This document shows, one piece after another, positions 16,505-22,217 of a stretch of 22,217 nt of DNA (position 1 is the first letter of the stretch; the number at the start of each line of letters is the position of its first letter). The DNA lies in contig USHA01000029.1 of assembly GCA_900554325.1 (NCBI GenBank), forward strand, positions 1-22,217, read 5' to 3'. Made by a program: the position numbers and the translations under genes. The DNA comes from an uncultured Collinsella sp. Its GTDB lineage: Bacteria; Actinomycetota; Coriobacteriia; Coriobacteriales; Coriobacteriaceae. Below the pieces are notes generated by a model that was not told where the DNA came from, made no database searches, and saw nothing but the letters and a program-made list of their open reading frames with translations.

Positions 16505-17782
16505 TTGTTTGAATGTGAATTGCCGTTTGACCATAAGACGTTGCATCTGGAGCTCGAGGATAAGAACTTCGCAGGTGTGATGGAGGGTCATCAAAACGAG
16601 TTTGAGACTACAAAAACGCAGCAAGAACTGGTAGAAGAGTCGCTTGCTAATCCTTATGGCTCGCCTTCGCTCGAGGAGCTTTGTGCTGGCAAGAAGGATA
16701 TCGTTATCATCAGTTCTGACCATACGCGTCCGGTTCCTTCGCGTGTGACGATGCCTATTCTGCTGCATCACATTCATGCTGCTGCGCCCGAGGCCCGCGT
16801 TCGTATTCTGGTTGCGACTGGTATGCACCGTCCTTCGACGCATGAGGAGCTCGTCAACAAGTATGGCGAGGAGATCGTTGCCAACGAGGAAATCGTTATG
16901 CACGTCGCGACTGACGACAGCATGATGAAAAAGATCGGCACCTTGCCTTCTGGTGGCGAGTGCATCATCAACAAGATTGCCGTCGATTGCGATCTGCTGC
17001 TTGCCGAGGGCTTTATTGAGCCGCACTTCTTTGCTGGTTTCTCCGGCAGCCGCAAGTCCGTCCTGCCTGGCATCGCCAGCTACAAGACCATCATGTACAA
17101 CCACAACGGTCAGTTTGTGAATGATTCCCACTCGCGTGCCGGCAACCTGTGCCACAACCACGTGAGCGAGGACATGTTTGCCGCTGCCGAGATGGCTCAC
17201 CTTGCCTTTGTGCTTAACGTGGTGCTCAACGGCAAGCACGAGGTCATCGGTTCCTTTGCCGGCGATATCCACAAGGCGCACGAGGCTGGCTGCGAGTTCG
17301 TGAAGAGCCTTGCCGGCGTTGAGCCCGTCGAGTGCGAGATTGCCATTACCACCAACGGCGGCTACCCGCTCGACCAGAACATCTACCAGGCCGTGAAGGG
17401 CATGTGCTCTGCCGAGGCCACGCTTCCCGAGGGCGGCGTGATTATCGATGTCGCCGGTTGTGCCGACGGTCACGGTGGCGAGGGCTTCTATCACAACATC
17501 GCCGACAACGATCCTGCGGAGTTTGAGCGCGCCTGCATCGACCGTCCTAAGGACGAGACCCTGCCCGACCAGTGGACGAGCCAGATTTTCGCCCGCATCC
17601 TGGCGCATCACCCTGTGATCATGGTTACCGACCTGTGCGATCACCGGATGATCAAGGATATGCACATGACGCCGGTCAACACCCTCGATGAGGCGCTCAA
17701 GCTCGCCTTTGAGATGAAGGGTGCCGATGCCAAGGTGGCCGTCATTCCCGATGGCCTGGGCGTTGTCGTCGCTCAGCACTAG
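16505..17782 (+). CDS. larA: Nickel-dependent lactate racemase LarA
   Basis: Interconverts L- and D-lactate with the nickel pincer nucleotide cofactor (NPN). The protein closely resembles Lactiplantibacillus plantarum LarA as I remember it: IVIISSDHTRPVPS, LVATGMHRPSTHEELVNKYGE, EGFIEPHFFAGFSGSRKSVLPG, TNGGYPLDQNIYQAVKG and IPDGLGVVV. Counted from TTG 16505, the key residues fall on the L. plantarum numbers: D72, R75, H108 and H174 (acid/base pair), K184 (covalent cofactor link), H200 (nickel ligand), Q295 and K298. The frame also has ATG 16481 but with no ribosome site, whereas GGAAGAGGG (16487-16495) precedes the TTG; I therefore chose TTG, giving 425 aa. The first 300 bases are less GC-rich than the rest. 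It is followed after 49 bases by the channel gene. Confidence 0.95.
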   Translation: MFECELPFDHKTLHLELEDKNFAGVMEGHQNEFETTKTQQELVEESLANPYGSPSLEELCAGKKDIVIISSDHTRPVPSRVTMPILLHHIHAAAPEARVRILVATGMHRPSTHEELVNKYGEEIVANEEIVMHVATDDSMMKKIGTLPSGGECIINKIAVDCDLLLAEGFIEPHFFAGFSGSRKSVLPGIASYKTIMYNHNGQFVNDSHSRAGNLCHNHVSEDMFAAAEMAHLAFVLNVVLNGKHEVIGSFAGDIHKAHEAGCEFVKSLAGVEPVECEIAITTNGGYPLDQNIYQAVKGMCSAEATLPEGGVIIDVAGCADGHGGEGFYHNIADNDPAEFERACIDRPKDETLPDQWTSQIFARILAHHPVIMVTDLCDHRMIKDMHMTPVNTLDEALKLAFEMKGADAKVAVIPDGLGVVVAQH

Positions 17783-17831
17783 TACGCGGCCTAAACGAAT
17801 CGTTTATAACCGACAAGAAAGATAAGGTTTT

Positions 17832-18563
17832 ATGCTTACCAAACTCCTCTGCGAATTCGGCGCAACGGCCCTCATGATCATCTTTGGCGTGGGCGTGCAC
17901 TGCGATACCGTGCTCAAGGGCACCAAGTATCAGGGTTCCGGCCATATGTTTGCCATCACCACTTGGTCTTTTGGCATCTCGGTCTGCCTGTTTGTCTTTG
18001 GCGGCGCCGTGTGCATGAACCCGGCTATGGTGCTCGCCCAGTGCATCGTAGGTCTGGTGCCGTGGGGCAGCTGCATTCCCTTCATGATTGCCGATATGCT
18101 CGGCGGCTTTGTGGGCGCCGTAATCGCTTGGCTTATGTATGCCGATGAGTTCAAGGCTTCCGAGGGCGTCGTCGACCCCATTGCCCAGCGCAACATCTTC
18201 TCGACCAACCCCACCACCGAGGGCACCAACTATGCTCGCAACTTCTTCTGCGAGGCTATCTGCACCTTTGTGTTCATCAGCGCCATCCTTGCTGCCGCTA
18301 GCCGCGCTGGTGAGAACGTTCTGATGCTCGCTATCTGCGTCGGCCTGATCGTTTGGGCCGTTGGCATGGGCATGGGCGGCATCACCGGCTTCGCCATGAA
18401 CCAGGCTCGTGACCTTGGTCCTCGCATGGCCTATCAGGTGCTGCCGATCAAGAACAAGGCCGACAACAACTGGAAGTACGGTCTGCTCGTTCCTGGCATT
18501 GCTCCGTTTGTCGGTGCCGCTCTGGCCGCACTGTTTGTGCACGGTTTCTTGGGCATGTTCTAG
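17832..18563 (+). CDS. larD: LarD-like aquaglyceroporin (lactate channel), NQA variant
   Basis: Membrane channel of the MIP (aquaporin/GlpF) family, 243 aa with six membrane segments and two half-helices. In lactobacilli the lar operon channel LarD carries uncharged lactic acid, and the position directly after larA suggests the same here. The first motif NPA is intact (N63-P64-A65, in GGAVCMNPAMVLAQ). The second reads N190-Q191-A192-R193 in GFAMNQARDLGPRM, so the usual Pro is replaced by Gln. The selectivity-filter Arg (R193) and a Trp in the second helix (W45) are kept. The ATG follows GATAAGG (17821-17827), and the stop is followed by the nested terminator. Family certain; lactate as substrate is inferred from context. 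Confidence 0.85.
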   Translation: MLTKLLCEFGATALMIIFGVGVHCDTVLKGTKYQGSGHMFAITTWSFGISVCLFVFGGAVCMNPAMVLAQCIVGLVPWGSCIPFMIADMLGGFVGAVIAWLMYADEFKASEGVVDPIAQRNIFSTNPTTEGTNYARNFFCEAICTFVFISAILAAASRAGENVLMLAICVGLIVWAVGMGMGGITGFAMNQARDLGPRMAYQVLPIKNKADNNWKYGLLVPGIAPFVGAALAALFVHGFLGMF

Positions 18564-18584
18564 TCCAAGACTACATAGTTGTTC

Positions 18585-18709
18585 GCCGTCCGCATGGGGT
18601 AACTTCCCAGCGCGTCCTCGGACATGCAAAAAGGCTCGCTGCGCACTTTGTGCGGCGAGCCTTTTTGCGTCCTGCGGAGTGCGCTGGGAAGTTACCCCAT
18701 GCGGACGGC
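18585..18709. repeat. Perfect 29-bp inverted repeat enclosing a terminator
   Basis: The arms 18585-18613 and 18681-18709 are perfectly complementary over 29 bases, separated by 67 bases that contain the bidirectional terminator at 18626-18668. The whole 125-bp unit is palindromic and lies between convergent genes. I see no target-site duplication and no coding capacity. It may be a small mobile-type hairpin element or a reinforced terminator. Confidence 0.8.
18626..18668. terminator. Bidirectional intrinsic terminator between larD and tetR
   Basis: GCAAAAAGGCTCGC (18626-18639) pairs perfectly with GCGAGCCTTTTTGC (18655-18668), and an inner CGCAC/GTGCG stem extends it. The A-run on one side and the T-run on the other make it functional in both directions, as expected between the convergent larA-larD and larB-larC-tetR transcripts. 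Confidence 0.9.
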
Positions 18710-18830
18710 TGCGGGGTCTTTGTTGCGTTCGTACAAGCAACCCAACATATATATCTGAATTTGGATGGGAGGGGCTTGTTGCTGGTAGGGGCGTTGGGCT
18801 GCTGTTGGCACTTTGGGGAGGGATAGTTAC

Positions 18831-19370
18831 TTAGCCGAAGAGGGGCTTGATGGCTGATAGGTAGTCTTTGGCTACTTCGGCCTTATCTGCTTGGAAGTTG
18901 TGCCAGGCCCACCATTGGACGGTGGCTACGAAGCTTGAGGCTATGTGGTGCAGTAAGAAGCTGCGGTCCATGGTGCCGGCGGGGCCTGCGGGGTCGACGG
19001 GGACGGTTTCGGCTGCTCGTGACATGATGGTCTTGCGTAAGCAGTCGGCGAAGACGCGTGAGCCGGCGCCGGCTACGAGGGCTCGAACGCCCTGACGGCG
19101 TTCCCAGAGGTTGTTGAGGATATGCTCGACTTGCACGAGTGGGTCGTCGAGCGGCGTACCATCGTCGTCGAGGGCGTGGGTGCAGATGCCGCTCACGAGC
19201 TCGGACAGTAGGCCGTCTTTGCTCTTAAAGAGGCCGTAGAATGTCGCGCGGCCTACGTGGGCGCGCGCGATGATGTCGCCGACGGTGATCTTGCCGTAGT
19301 CCTCTTCGCGTAGGAGTTCGGAGAACGCCGCGACGATGGCGGCGCGGCTTTTTGTCTTGCGGGCGTCCAT
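18831..19370 (-). CDS. TetR/AcrR-family transcriptional regulator
   Basis: One-component DNA-binding regulator of 179 aa. The N-terminal helix-turn-helix is clear: RAAIVAAFSELLREEDYGKITVGDIIARAHVGRATFYGLFKSKDGLLSEL (residues 9-58, recognition helix near 38-47). The C-terminal ligand-binding half is divergent and includes HHIASSFVATVQWWAWHNF. I start it at the ATG at 19368-19370 (MDARKTKSRAA); the frame is open further upstream to 19583, but that stretch is the Arg-rich shadow of larC. The start is 2 bases after the larC stop, in the -1 frame, with no good ribosome site, implying translational coupling. It is the last gene of larB-larC-tetR, so it probably regulates the lar genes and itself. 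The ligand is unknown; lactate or a related acid is a guess. Confidence 0.88.
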   Translation of the reverse strand: MDARKTKSRAAIVAAFSELLREEDYGKITVGDIIARAHVGRATFYGLFKSKDGLLSELVSGICTHALDDDGTPLDDPLVQVEHILNNLWERRQGVRALVAGAGSRVFADCLRKTIMSRAAETVPVDPAGPAGTMDRSFLLHHIASSFVATVQWWAWHNFQADKAEVAKDYLSAIKPLFG

Positions 19371-19372
19371 GG

Positions 19373-20296
19373 CTATGCGTCCGCGTGAACAAGCAGGCAG
19401 CGGAGCGTACCGGAGCAACCCTCGTAGGGGCGTTTGCCGGCGCCGTAGCCGACGGCCTCGATGCGGTAGCGAGCCGGCAGGTGCTCGGATGTGCGCAGTG
19501 CGGCGACGATGGCAGCGCCCGTGGGCGTCACGAGCTCGCCGGCGACCGGTGCGGGCGTGAGGGCGATATTGCCCGCCTGGCACAGGTTGACGACAGCGGG
19601 GACGGGAATGGGCATAAGGCCGTGGGCACAGTGGATGGTGCCGTGGCCCTCGGAAAGCGACTCGACCACAATGTCCTCAATGCCCAGGTCATCGAGGCAG
19701 ATGGCGACAGAGCAGACGTCGACGATGGAATCGACGGCGCCTACCTCGTGGAACATGACGGTCTCGGGCGTTTTGCCGTGGGCCTTGGCCTCGGCGGCGG
19801 CGAGCGCGGTAAAGATGGCGAGCGCGCGACGCTTGGCGCCATCACTCATCTGCGAGCCATCGATGATGGCGGTGACGTCCGCCAAAGAACGGTGATGATG
19901 GTGGTGGGCGTGATGATGGCCCTCGTGGCCATGGCCGTGGGTCTCATGATCATGCTCGTGTGTGTGCTCGTGTTCGTGTTCGTGTTCACCATGATCATGA
20001 TGGTGGTGCTCGTGCTCGTGCGTGTGCTCGGCAGCTGCTTCGTTGCCGTAGAGCCATGCCATGTCGTGGTCGTGGTTCTCGAGCTCTTCTGCCAGCTGAA
20101 CGTCGAAATCGCAGGCGTCGATGCCATGCTTGTTTACGCGCGTGACGGCGATCGTAAAGCCGTCGACCGGCAGTGTGGCGAGCTGTTCGCGCAGGTGTTC
20201 CTCGCTGGCGCCCAGGTCGAGCAGGGCCGCGACGGTCATATCGCCGCTGATGCCCGAGGTGCCGTCGATGATAAGCGTGTGCTGATGATTGGACAT
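19373..20296 (-). CDS. larC: Nickel-pincer cofactor protein LarC, LarC1 part only
   Basis: LarC inserts nickel into the thiolated pyridinium nucleotide to finish the LarA cofactor (CTP-dependent cyclometallase). This 307-aa protein has the LarC1 landmarks: DGTSGISGDMTVAALLDLGA (11-30), a His-rich tract (91-135), HRSLADVTAIID (135-146), VMFHEVGAVDSIVDV (180-194), GLMPIPVPAV (226-235), ELVTPTGAAIVAAL (254-267) and GYGAGKRP (283-290). It stops eight residues after SGTLRC, where full-length LarC would go on for roughly 130 more residues (the LarC2 domain). L. plantarum makes that part through a programmed frameshift; here the following gene is tetR and no LarC2 sequence is visible. AAGGAGC overlaps the larB TAA, so larB and larC are coupled. 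Whether it is functional alone is unknown. Confidence 0.92.
   Translation of the reverse strand: MSNHQHTLIIDGTSGISGDMTVAALLDLGASEEHLREQLATLPVDGFTIAVTRVNKHGIDACDFDVQLAEELENHDHDMAWLYGNEAAAEHTHEHEHHHHDHGEHEHEHEHTHEHDHETHGHGHEGHHHAHHHHHRSLADVTAIIDGSQMSDGAKRRALAIFTALAAAEAKAHGKTPETVMFHEVGAVDSIVDVCSVAICLDDLGIEDIVVESLSEGHGTIHCAHGLMPIPVPAVVNLCQAGNIALTPAPVAGELVTPTGAAIVAALRTSEHLPARYRIEAVGYGAGKRPYEGCSGTLRCLLVHADA
19892..20026 (-). repeat. His-codon repeat tract within larC
   Basis: The DNA encodes residues 91-135 of LarC, 26 of which are His, mixed with Glu, Asp, Thr and Gly in HxHxH patterns. CAC/CAT-GAG/GAC-type repeats make it low-complexity and likely to vary in length between strains. His-rich tracts are known in LarC and in nickel chaperones such as HypB and UreE. 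Confidence 0.85.
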
Positions 20297-20306
20297 GGAA
20301 TGCTCC

Positions 20307-21089
20307 TTAGCGGGCGCGGGGTGTGCCGGCGCTCAGATGATTGATAAGACTTGCCTGGTAAGCGGCGCCAAAGCCGTTGTCGATATTGACGACCGATACG
20401 CCGCTGGCACAGGAATTGAGCATGGCGAGCAGTGCGGCTACGCCACCAAAACTTGCGCCGTAGCCCACGCTGGTGGGAACGGCGATGACCGGACAGCTCA
20501 CCAGACCGCCGATAACGCTCGCCAACGCGCCCTCCATGCCGGCGATGGCGATGACCACCTGTGCCTGGGCAAGTTCCTCGGCATGCGCGAGTAGGCGGTG
20601 CAGGCCGGCGACGCCTACGTCGTAGAGGCGGTCGACCTCGTTGCCATAGAACTCGGCCGTCAACGCGGCTTCCTCGGCGACGGGCAGGTCGCTCGTGCCG
20701 GCGCAGGCGACGACGATGCGTCCGTTGCCGGTAGGGGAGGGCTTGCCGCCCACGAGGGCGAGCTGCGCGTCCGGGACATATCCCAGGTCGATGCCGTTGC
20801 CGAGGAACTCCGAGGTGCGGGCTGCCTTTTCGGCATCCAGGCGCGTGACCAGGATGCGCTCCTGGCCGGCATCGCGCAGCGCTTCGATAATGGCGGCAAT
20901 TTGCTCGGCGGTTTTACCGGCACCGTAGACAACCTCGCCGGCTCCCTGGCGCACTCCGCGCGAAAGATCGAGCTGTGCAAAGCCCAGGTCGGCGGTCGGC
21001 GCCGTCTGGATGCGCGTGAGGGCATCGGCCGGCGTAATGCTTCCGTCTGCCACGTCACTTAGCAATTGCTCAAGATCTCGTTTGTCCAT
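20307..21089 (-). CDS. larB: Nickel-pincer cofactor biosynthesis protein LarB
   Basis: LarB carries out the first step of NPN synthesis: it carboxylates the pyridinium ring of nicotinic acid adenine dinucleotide and hydrolyses the phosphoanhydride to give pyridinium-3,5-biscarboxylic acid mononucleotide. The protein has a short N-terminal helical part (1-45) and a PurE-like C-terminal core with RIVVACAGTSDLPVAEEA (124-141), AIAGMEGALASVIGGL (181-196), PVIAVPTSVGYGASFGG (200-216) and LLAMLNSCASGVSVVNIDNGFGAA (220-243). The length of 260 aa is normal. The ATG at 21087-21089 is preceded on the minus strand by GAAGGGA; the frame opens 11 codons earlier without need. It is the first gene of the larB-larC-tetR unit, and larC follows after 10 bases. 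Confidence 0.94.
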   Translation of the reverse strand: MDKRDLEQLLSDVADGSITPADALTRIQTAPTADLGFAQLDLSRGVRQGAGEVVYGAGKTAEQIAAIIEALRDAGQERILVTRLDAEKAARTSEFLGNGIDLGYVPDAQLALVGGKPSPTGNGRIVVACAGTSDLPVAEEAALTAEFYGNEVDRLYDVGVAGLHRLLAHAEELAQAQVVIAIAGMEGALASVIGGLVSCPVIAVPTSVGYGASFGGVAALLAMLNSCASGVSVVNIDNGFGAAYQASLINHLSAGTPRAR

Positions 21090-21112
21090 ATAAGTTCCCT
21101 TCGACGCAGAAA

Positions 21113-21141
21113 AGTTTAGCACGCGAAGGGTTGTTTCCGAA
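21113..21141 (-). promoter_or_regulatory. Candidate larB promoter
   Basis: Read on the minus strand, TTCGGA (21136-21141) and TAAACT (21113-21118) are 17 bases apart and lie 24 bases before the larB ATG. Each matches the consensus only in part. The -35 lies inside the inverted repeat at 21134-21165, the arrangement expected for a repressed promoter. Confidence 0.35.
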
Positions 21142-21165
21142 CATTAGAGCATAATTGTTCGGAAA
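21134..21165. promoter_or_regulatory. 10-bp inverted repeat upstream of larB, candidate operator
   Basis: TTTCCGAACA (21134-21143) and TGTTCGGAAA (21156-21165) are perfect inverted copies 12 bases apart. No T-run follows on the minus strand, so it is unlikely to be the serB terminator. Its overlap with the candidate larB -35 suggests a regulator site. Confidence 0.5.
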
Positions 21166-21181
21166 TCTGACATGTCAGATT
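21164..21181. promoter_or_regulatory. 18-bp perfect palindrome, candidate TetR operator
   Basis: AATCTGACATGTCAGATT reads the same on both strands. Length and symmetry are typical of TetR-family operators, and a TetR gene ends the transcript that starts here. It adjoins the 10-bp inverted repeat at 21134-21165, just upstream of the candidate larB promoter. Confidence 0.5.
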
Positions 21182-21205
21182 AGATGAAGTTGTGAAGCAA
21201 ACTGA

Positions 21206-21841
21206 CTAGTCACGCAGGATGATGTCCATGGCGAGCATCAGGTTGCGCTCATCGATGGCAAACGGGGCGGCCTCGCGCGTCTTGGGCTTGGCGCAAAATG
21301 CGATGCCCGTGCCCGCGGCCTGAATCATGGGGATGTCGTTGGCGCCGTCGCCGATCGCGACGGTATGAGCCATATCGACACCGCACTCAACCGCCCAGTC
21401 CAGCAGCTGGATGAGCTTGGACTCTTTGGTCACGATGTCTGCCGCCAGCTTACCGGTGAGCTGGCCGCCCACGACCTCCAGGCGGTTAGCGAGGCAAAAG
21501 TCGATGCCCGCGGCGGCCACGATCTTATCGGCGACCTCGTGAAAGCCGCCGCTTACCACGCCGACTTTCCAGCCCTTGCTGTGCGCCGAGCGCACAAGCT
21601 CCAGCGCGCCGGGGGTAAACGTCACGCGCTCAAAGGTGCGCTCGAACACACTTTCGTCCAAGCCGGCAAGCAGCCCCACGCGCTCCTCGAGCGCCTGCTT
21701 AAAGTCCAGCTCGCCGCACATAGCGCGCTCGGTGATTTGCGCAACTTGCTCGCCCACGCCGGCCTCCTCGCCCAACAGGTCGATGACCTCCTGGTTGATG
21801 AGCGTGGAGTCGATATCCATAACAATGAGGCGTGCAGTCAT
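21206..21841 (-). CDS. serB: Phosphoserine phosphatase
   Basis: HAD-superfamily phosphatase performing the last step of serine synthesis (O-phosphoserine to serine) in the cytosol. HAD motif I is MDIDSTLINQEVID (D9 nucleophile, D11 acid/base). Motif II is VVSGGF (95-100), motif III has K142 in TKESKL, and motif IV is GDGANDIPMI (164-173). The cap contains the SerB-typical ITERAMCGELDFKQALEERVGLLAGL. The length of 211 aa is the short, catalytic-domain-only form, without the extra N-terminal domain of E. coli SerB. The ATG at 21839-21841 is preceded on the minus strand by GAAAGG; the 15 codons upstream in frame lack a site. It is divergent from aspS and followed by larB on the same strand after 116 bases, probably under separate control. 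Confidence 0.94.
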   Translation of the reverse strand: MTARLIVMDIDSTLINQEVIDLLGEEAGVGEQVAQITERAMCGELDFKQALEERVGLLAGLDESVFERTFERVTFTPGALELVRSAHSKGWKVGVVSGGFHEVADKIVAAAGIDFCLANRLEVVGGQLTGKLAADIVTKESKLIQLLDWAVECGVDMAHTVAIGDGANDIPMIQAAGTGIAFCAKPKTREAAPFAIDERNLMLAMDIILRD

Positions 21842-22008
21842 GATGGGCCTTTCCAAGTGCTGTTTTATTGGGGCATATTGTCGCACGTGAATAGCGCGGG
21901 CGGGTGCCGCGGTGCGTCAATTGTTTCGTCTCCGTCAAGTCTTTGGGTAAGAGCTACTTTTTCGCGGCACATCGACGCGGGTGCGATAACATAGAACGCC
22001 ATGTCTGG

Positions 22009-22076
22009 CTGCGCGGTTTACGCAGGCTGGGCAAATCTGTACGACGCCGCCCGGAACGACACGGGGCGGCACAGAT
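22009..22076 (+). promoter_or_regulatory. Structured leader ahead of aspS
   Basis: Two hairpins lie in the presumed 5' leader. CTGCG (22009-22013) pairs with CGCAG (22021-22025). Then comes a composite stem: ATCTGT (22035-22040) with ACAGAT (22071-22076), and GCCGCCC (22046-22052) with GGGCGGC (22064-22070), with a one-sided ACGAC bulge. It ends 5 bases before the AAAGGAGGAT ribosome site. No T-box core sequence was recognised and no T-run follows. A regulatory role is inference. Confidence 0.4.
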
Positions 22077-22097
22077 CCATAAAGGAGGATCACTGGT

Positions 22098-22217
22098 ATG
22101 AGCCAGACCCGTCCCATCGATGAGCATTCCATGCACACCCGTACCTGCGGCGAGCTTCGCTTCGAGAACGTGGGCGAAGAGGTCACCCTCACCGGTTGGG
22201 TGAGCCGTCGCCGCGAC
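22098..22217 (+). CDS. aspS: Aspartyl-tRNA synthetase, 5' end only
   Basis: Partial gene running off the right edge; 40 codons are visible. The translation MSQTRPIDEHSMHTRTCGELRFENVGEEVTLTGWVSRRRD carries the start of the AspRS N-terminal OB-fold, whose family pattern is RTxxCGEL...VGxxVxLxGWVxxRRD. It would charge tRNA-Asp (or, if non-discriminating, tRNA-Asn as well; this cannot be judged from the visible part). AAAGGAGGAT (22081-22090) lies 7 bases before the ATG. It is transcribed divergently from serB; the 256-base gap between them (21842-22097) holds no gene that I can see. Confidence 0.92.
   Translation, partial: MSQTRPIDEHSMHTRTCGELRFENVGEEVTLTGWVSRRRD

Noticed and set aside
18585..18709. 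Insertion sequence or MITE with a target-site duplication
   Set aside because: The perfect inverted arms prompted the idea, but no flanking direct repeat and no coding capacity are visible; kept as an unexplained inverted repeat.
19371..19583. N-terminal extension of the TetR frame into larC
   Set aside because: The 71 codons are Arg/Pro-rich and overlap conserved LarC sequence; the TetR fold starts at MDARKTKSR. They are not LarC2-like either.
19352..20344. 330-codon plus-strand open frame opposite larC
   Set aside because: Its apparent Val/Leu-rich membrane segment is the complement of the His-codon tract in LarC, not a gene.
22000..22097. T-box riboswitch upstream of aspS
   Set aside because: A structured leader is present, but I find no T-box antiterminator core and no terminator T-run.

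Overview
The window is GC-rich with strongly G/C-ending codons, short intergenic gaps, AAAGGAGG-type ribosome binding sites and TATAAT-like -10 boxes. The gene content (HtpG, twin YhgE/Pip membrane proteins, PEP carboxylase, a nickel-dependent lactate racemase cluster, HisS, AspS) fits an anaerobic gut actinobacterium of the Coriobacteriia, most likely Collinsella or a near relative. That assignment is inference from general resemblance; no database was searched. No tRNA, rRNA, CRISPR array, phage or transposase was seen.

Layout. 241-2265: the Hsp90 chaperone htpG, followed by a 25-bp-arm hairpin. 2578-7548: two back-to-back YhgE/Pip-type membrane proteins in one operon. 7750-8733: a drug/metabolite (EamA) exporter with its own terminator. 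8849-11488: an M20D amidohydrolase and an MFS transporter, an apparent uptake-and-cleave pair. 11489-11792: no gene, but three consecutive long hairpins, the last a strong terminator. 11793-13106: hisS. 13364-16177: ppc. 16178-16504: no gene, a terminator, then the larA promoter region. 16505-18563: larA and the larD-type channel, on the plus strand. 18585-18709: a bidirectional terminator nested inside a 29-bp perfect inverted repeat. 18831-21089: larB, larC and a tetR-type regulator, transcribed toward larA/larD on the minus strand. 21206-21841: serB (minus). 22098-end: the start of aspS (plus), running off the window.

The centrepiece is the convergent lar locus. LarA interconverts L- and D-lactate with a nickel pincer nucleotide. 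LarB and LarC make that cofactor together with LarE, which is not in the window. The LarD-like channel would move lactate across the membrane. Three features stand out. LarC stops where the LarC1 part ends and lacks the C-terminal LarC2 domain; a TetR gene begins 2 nt after its stop codon, where larC2 would lie. The channel has NQA in place of its second NPA motif. The region upstream of larB carries an 18-bp perfect palindrome and a 10-bp inverted repeat that overlaps a possible -35 box, good candidates for the TetR operator. Lactate racemase, PEP carboxylase and phosphoserine phosphatase together suggest a region of central carbon and amino-acid metabolism, but they sit in separate transcription units.

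Several very long minus-strand open frames lie opposite htpG, the YhgE genes and ppc. They are artefacts of codon bias and were left out.
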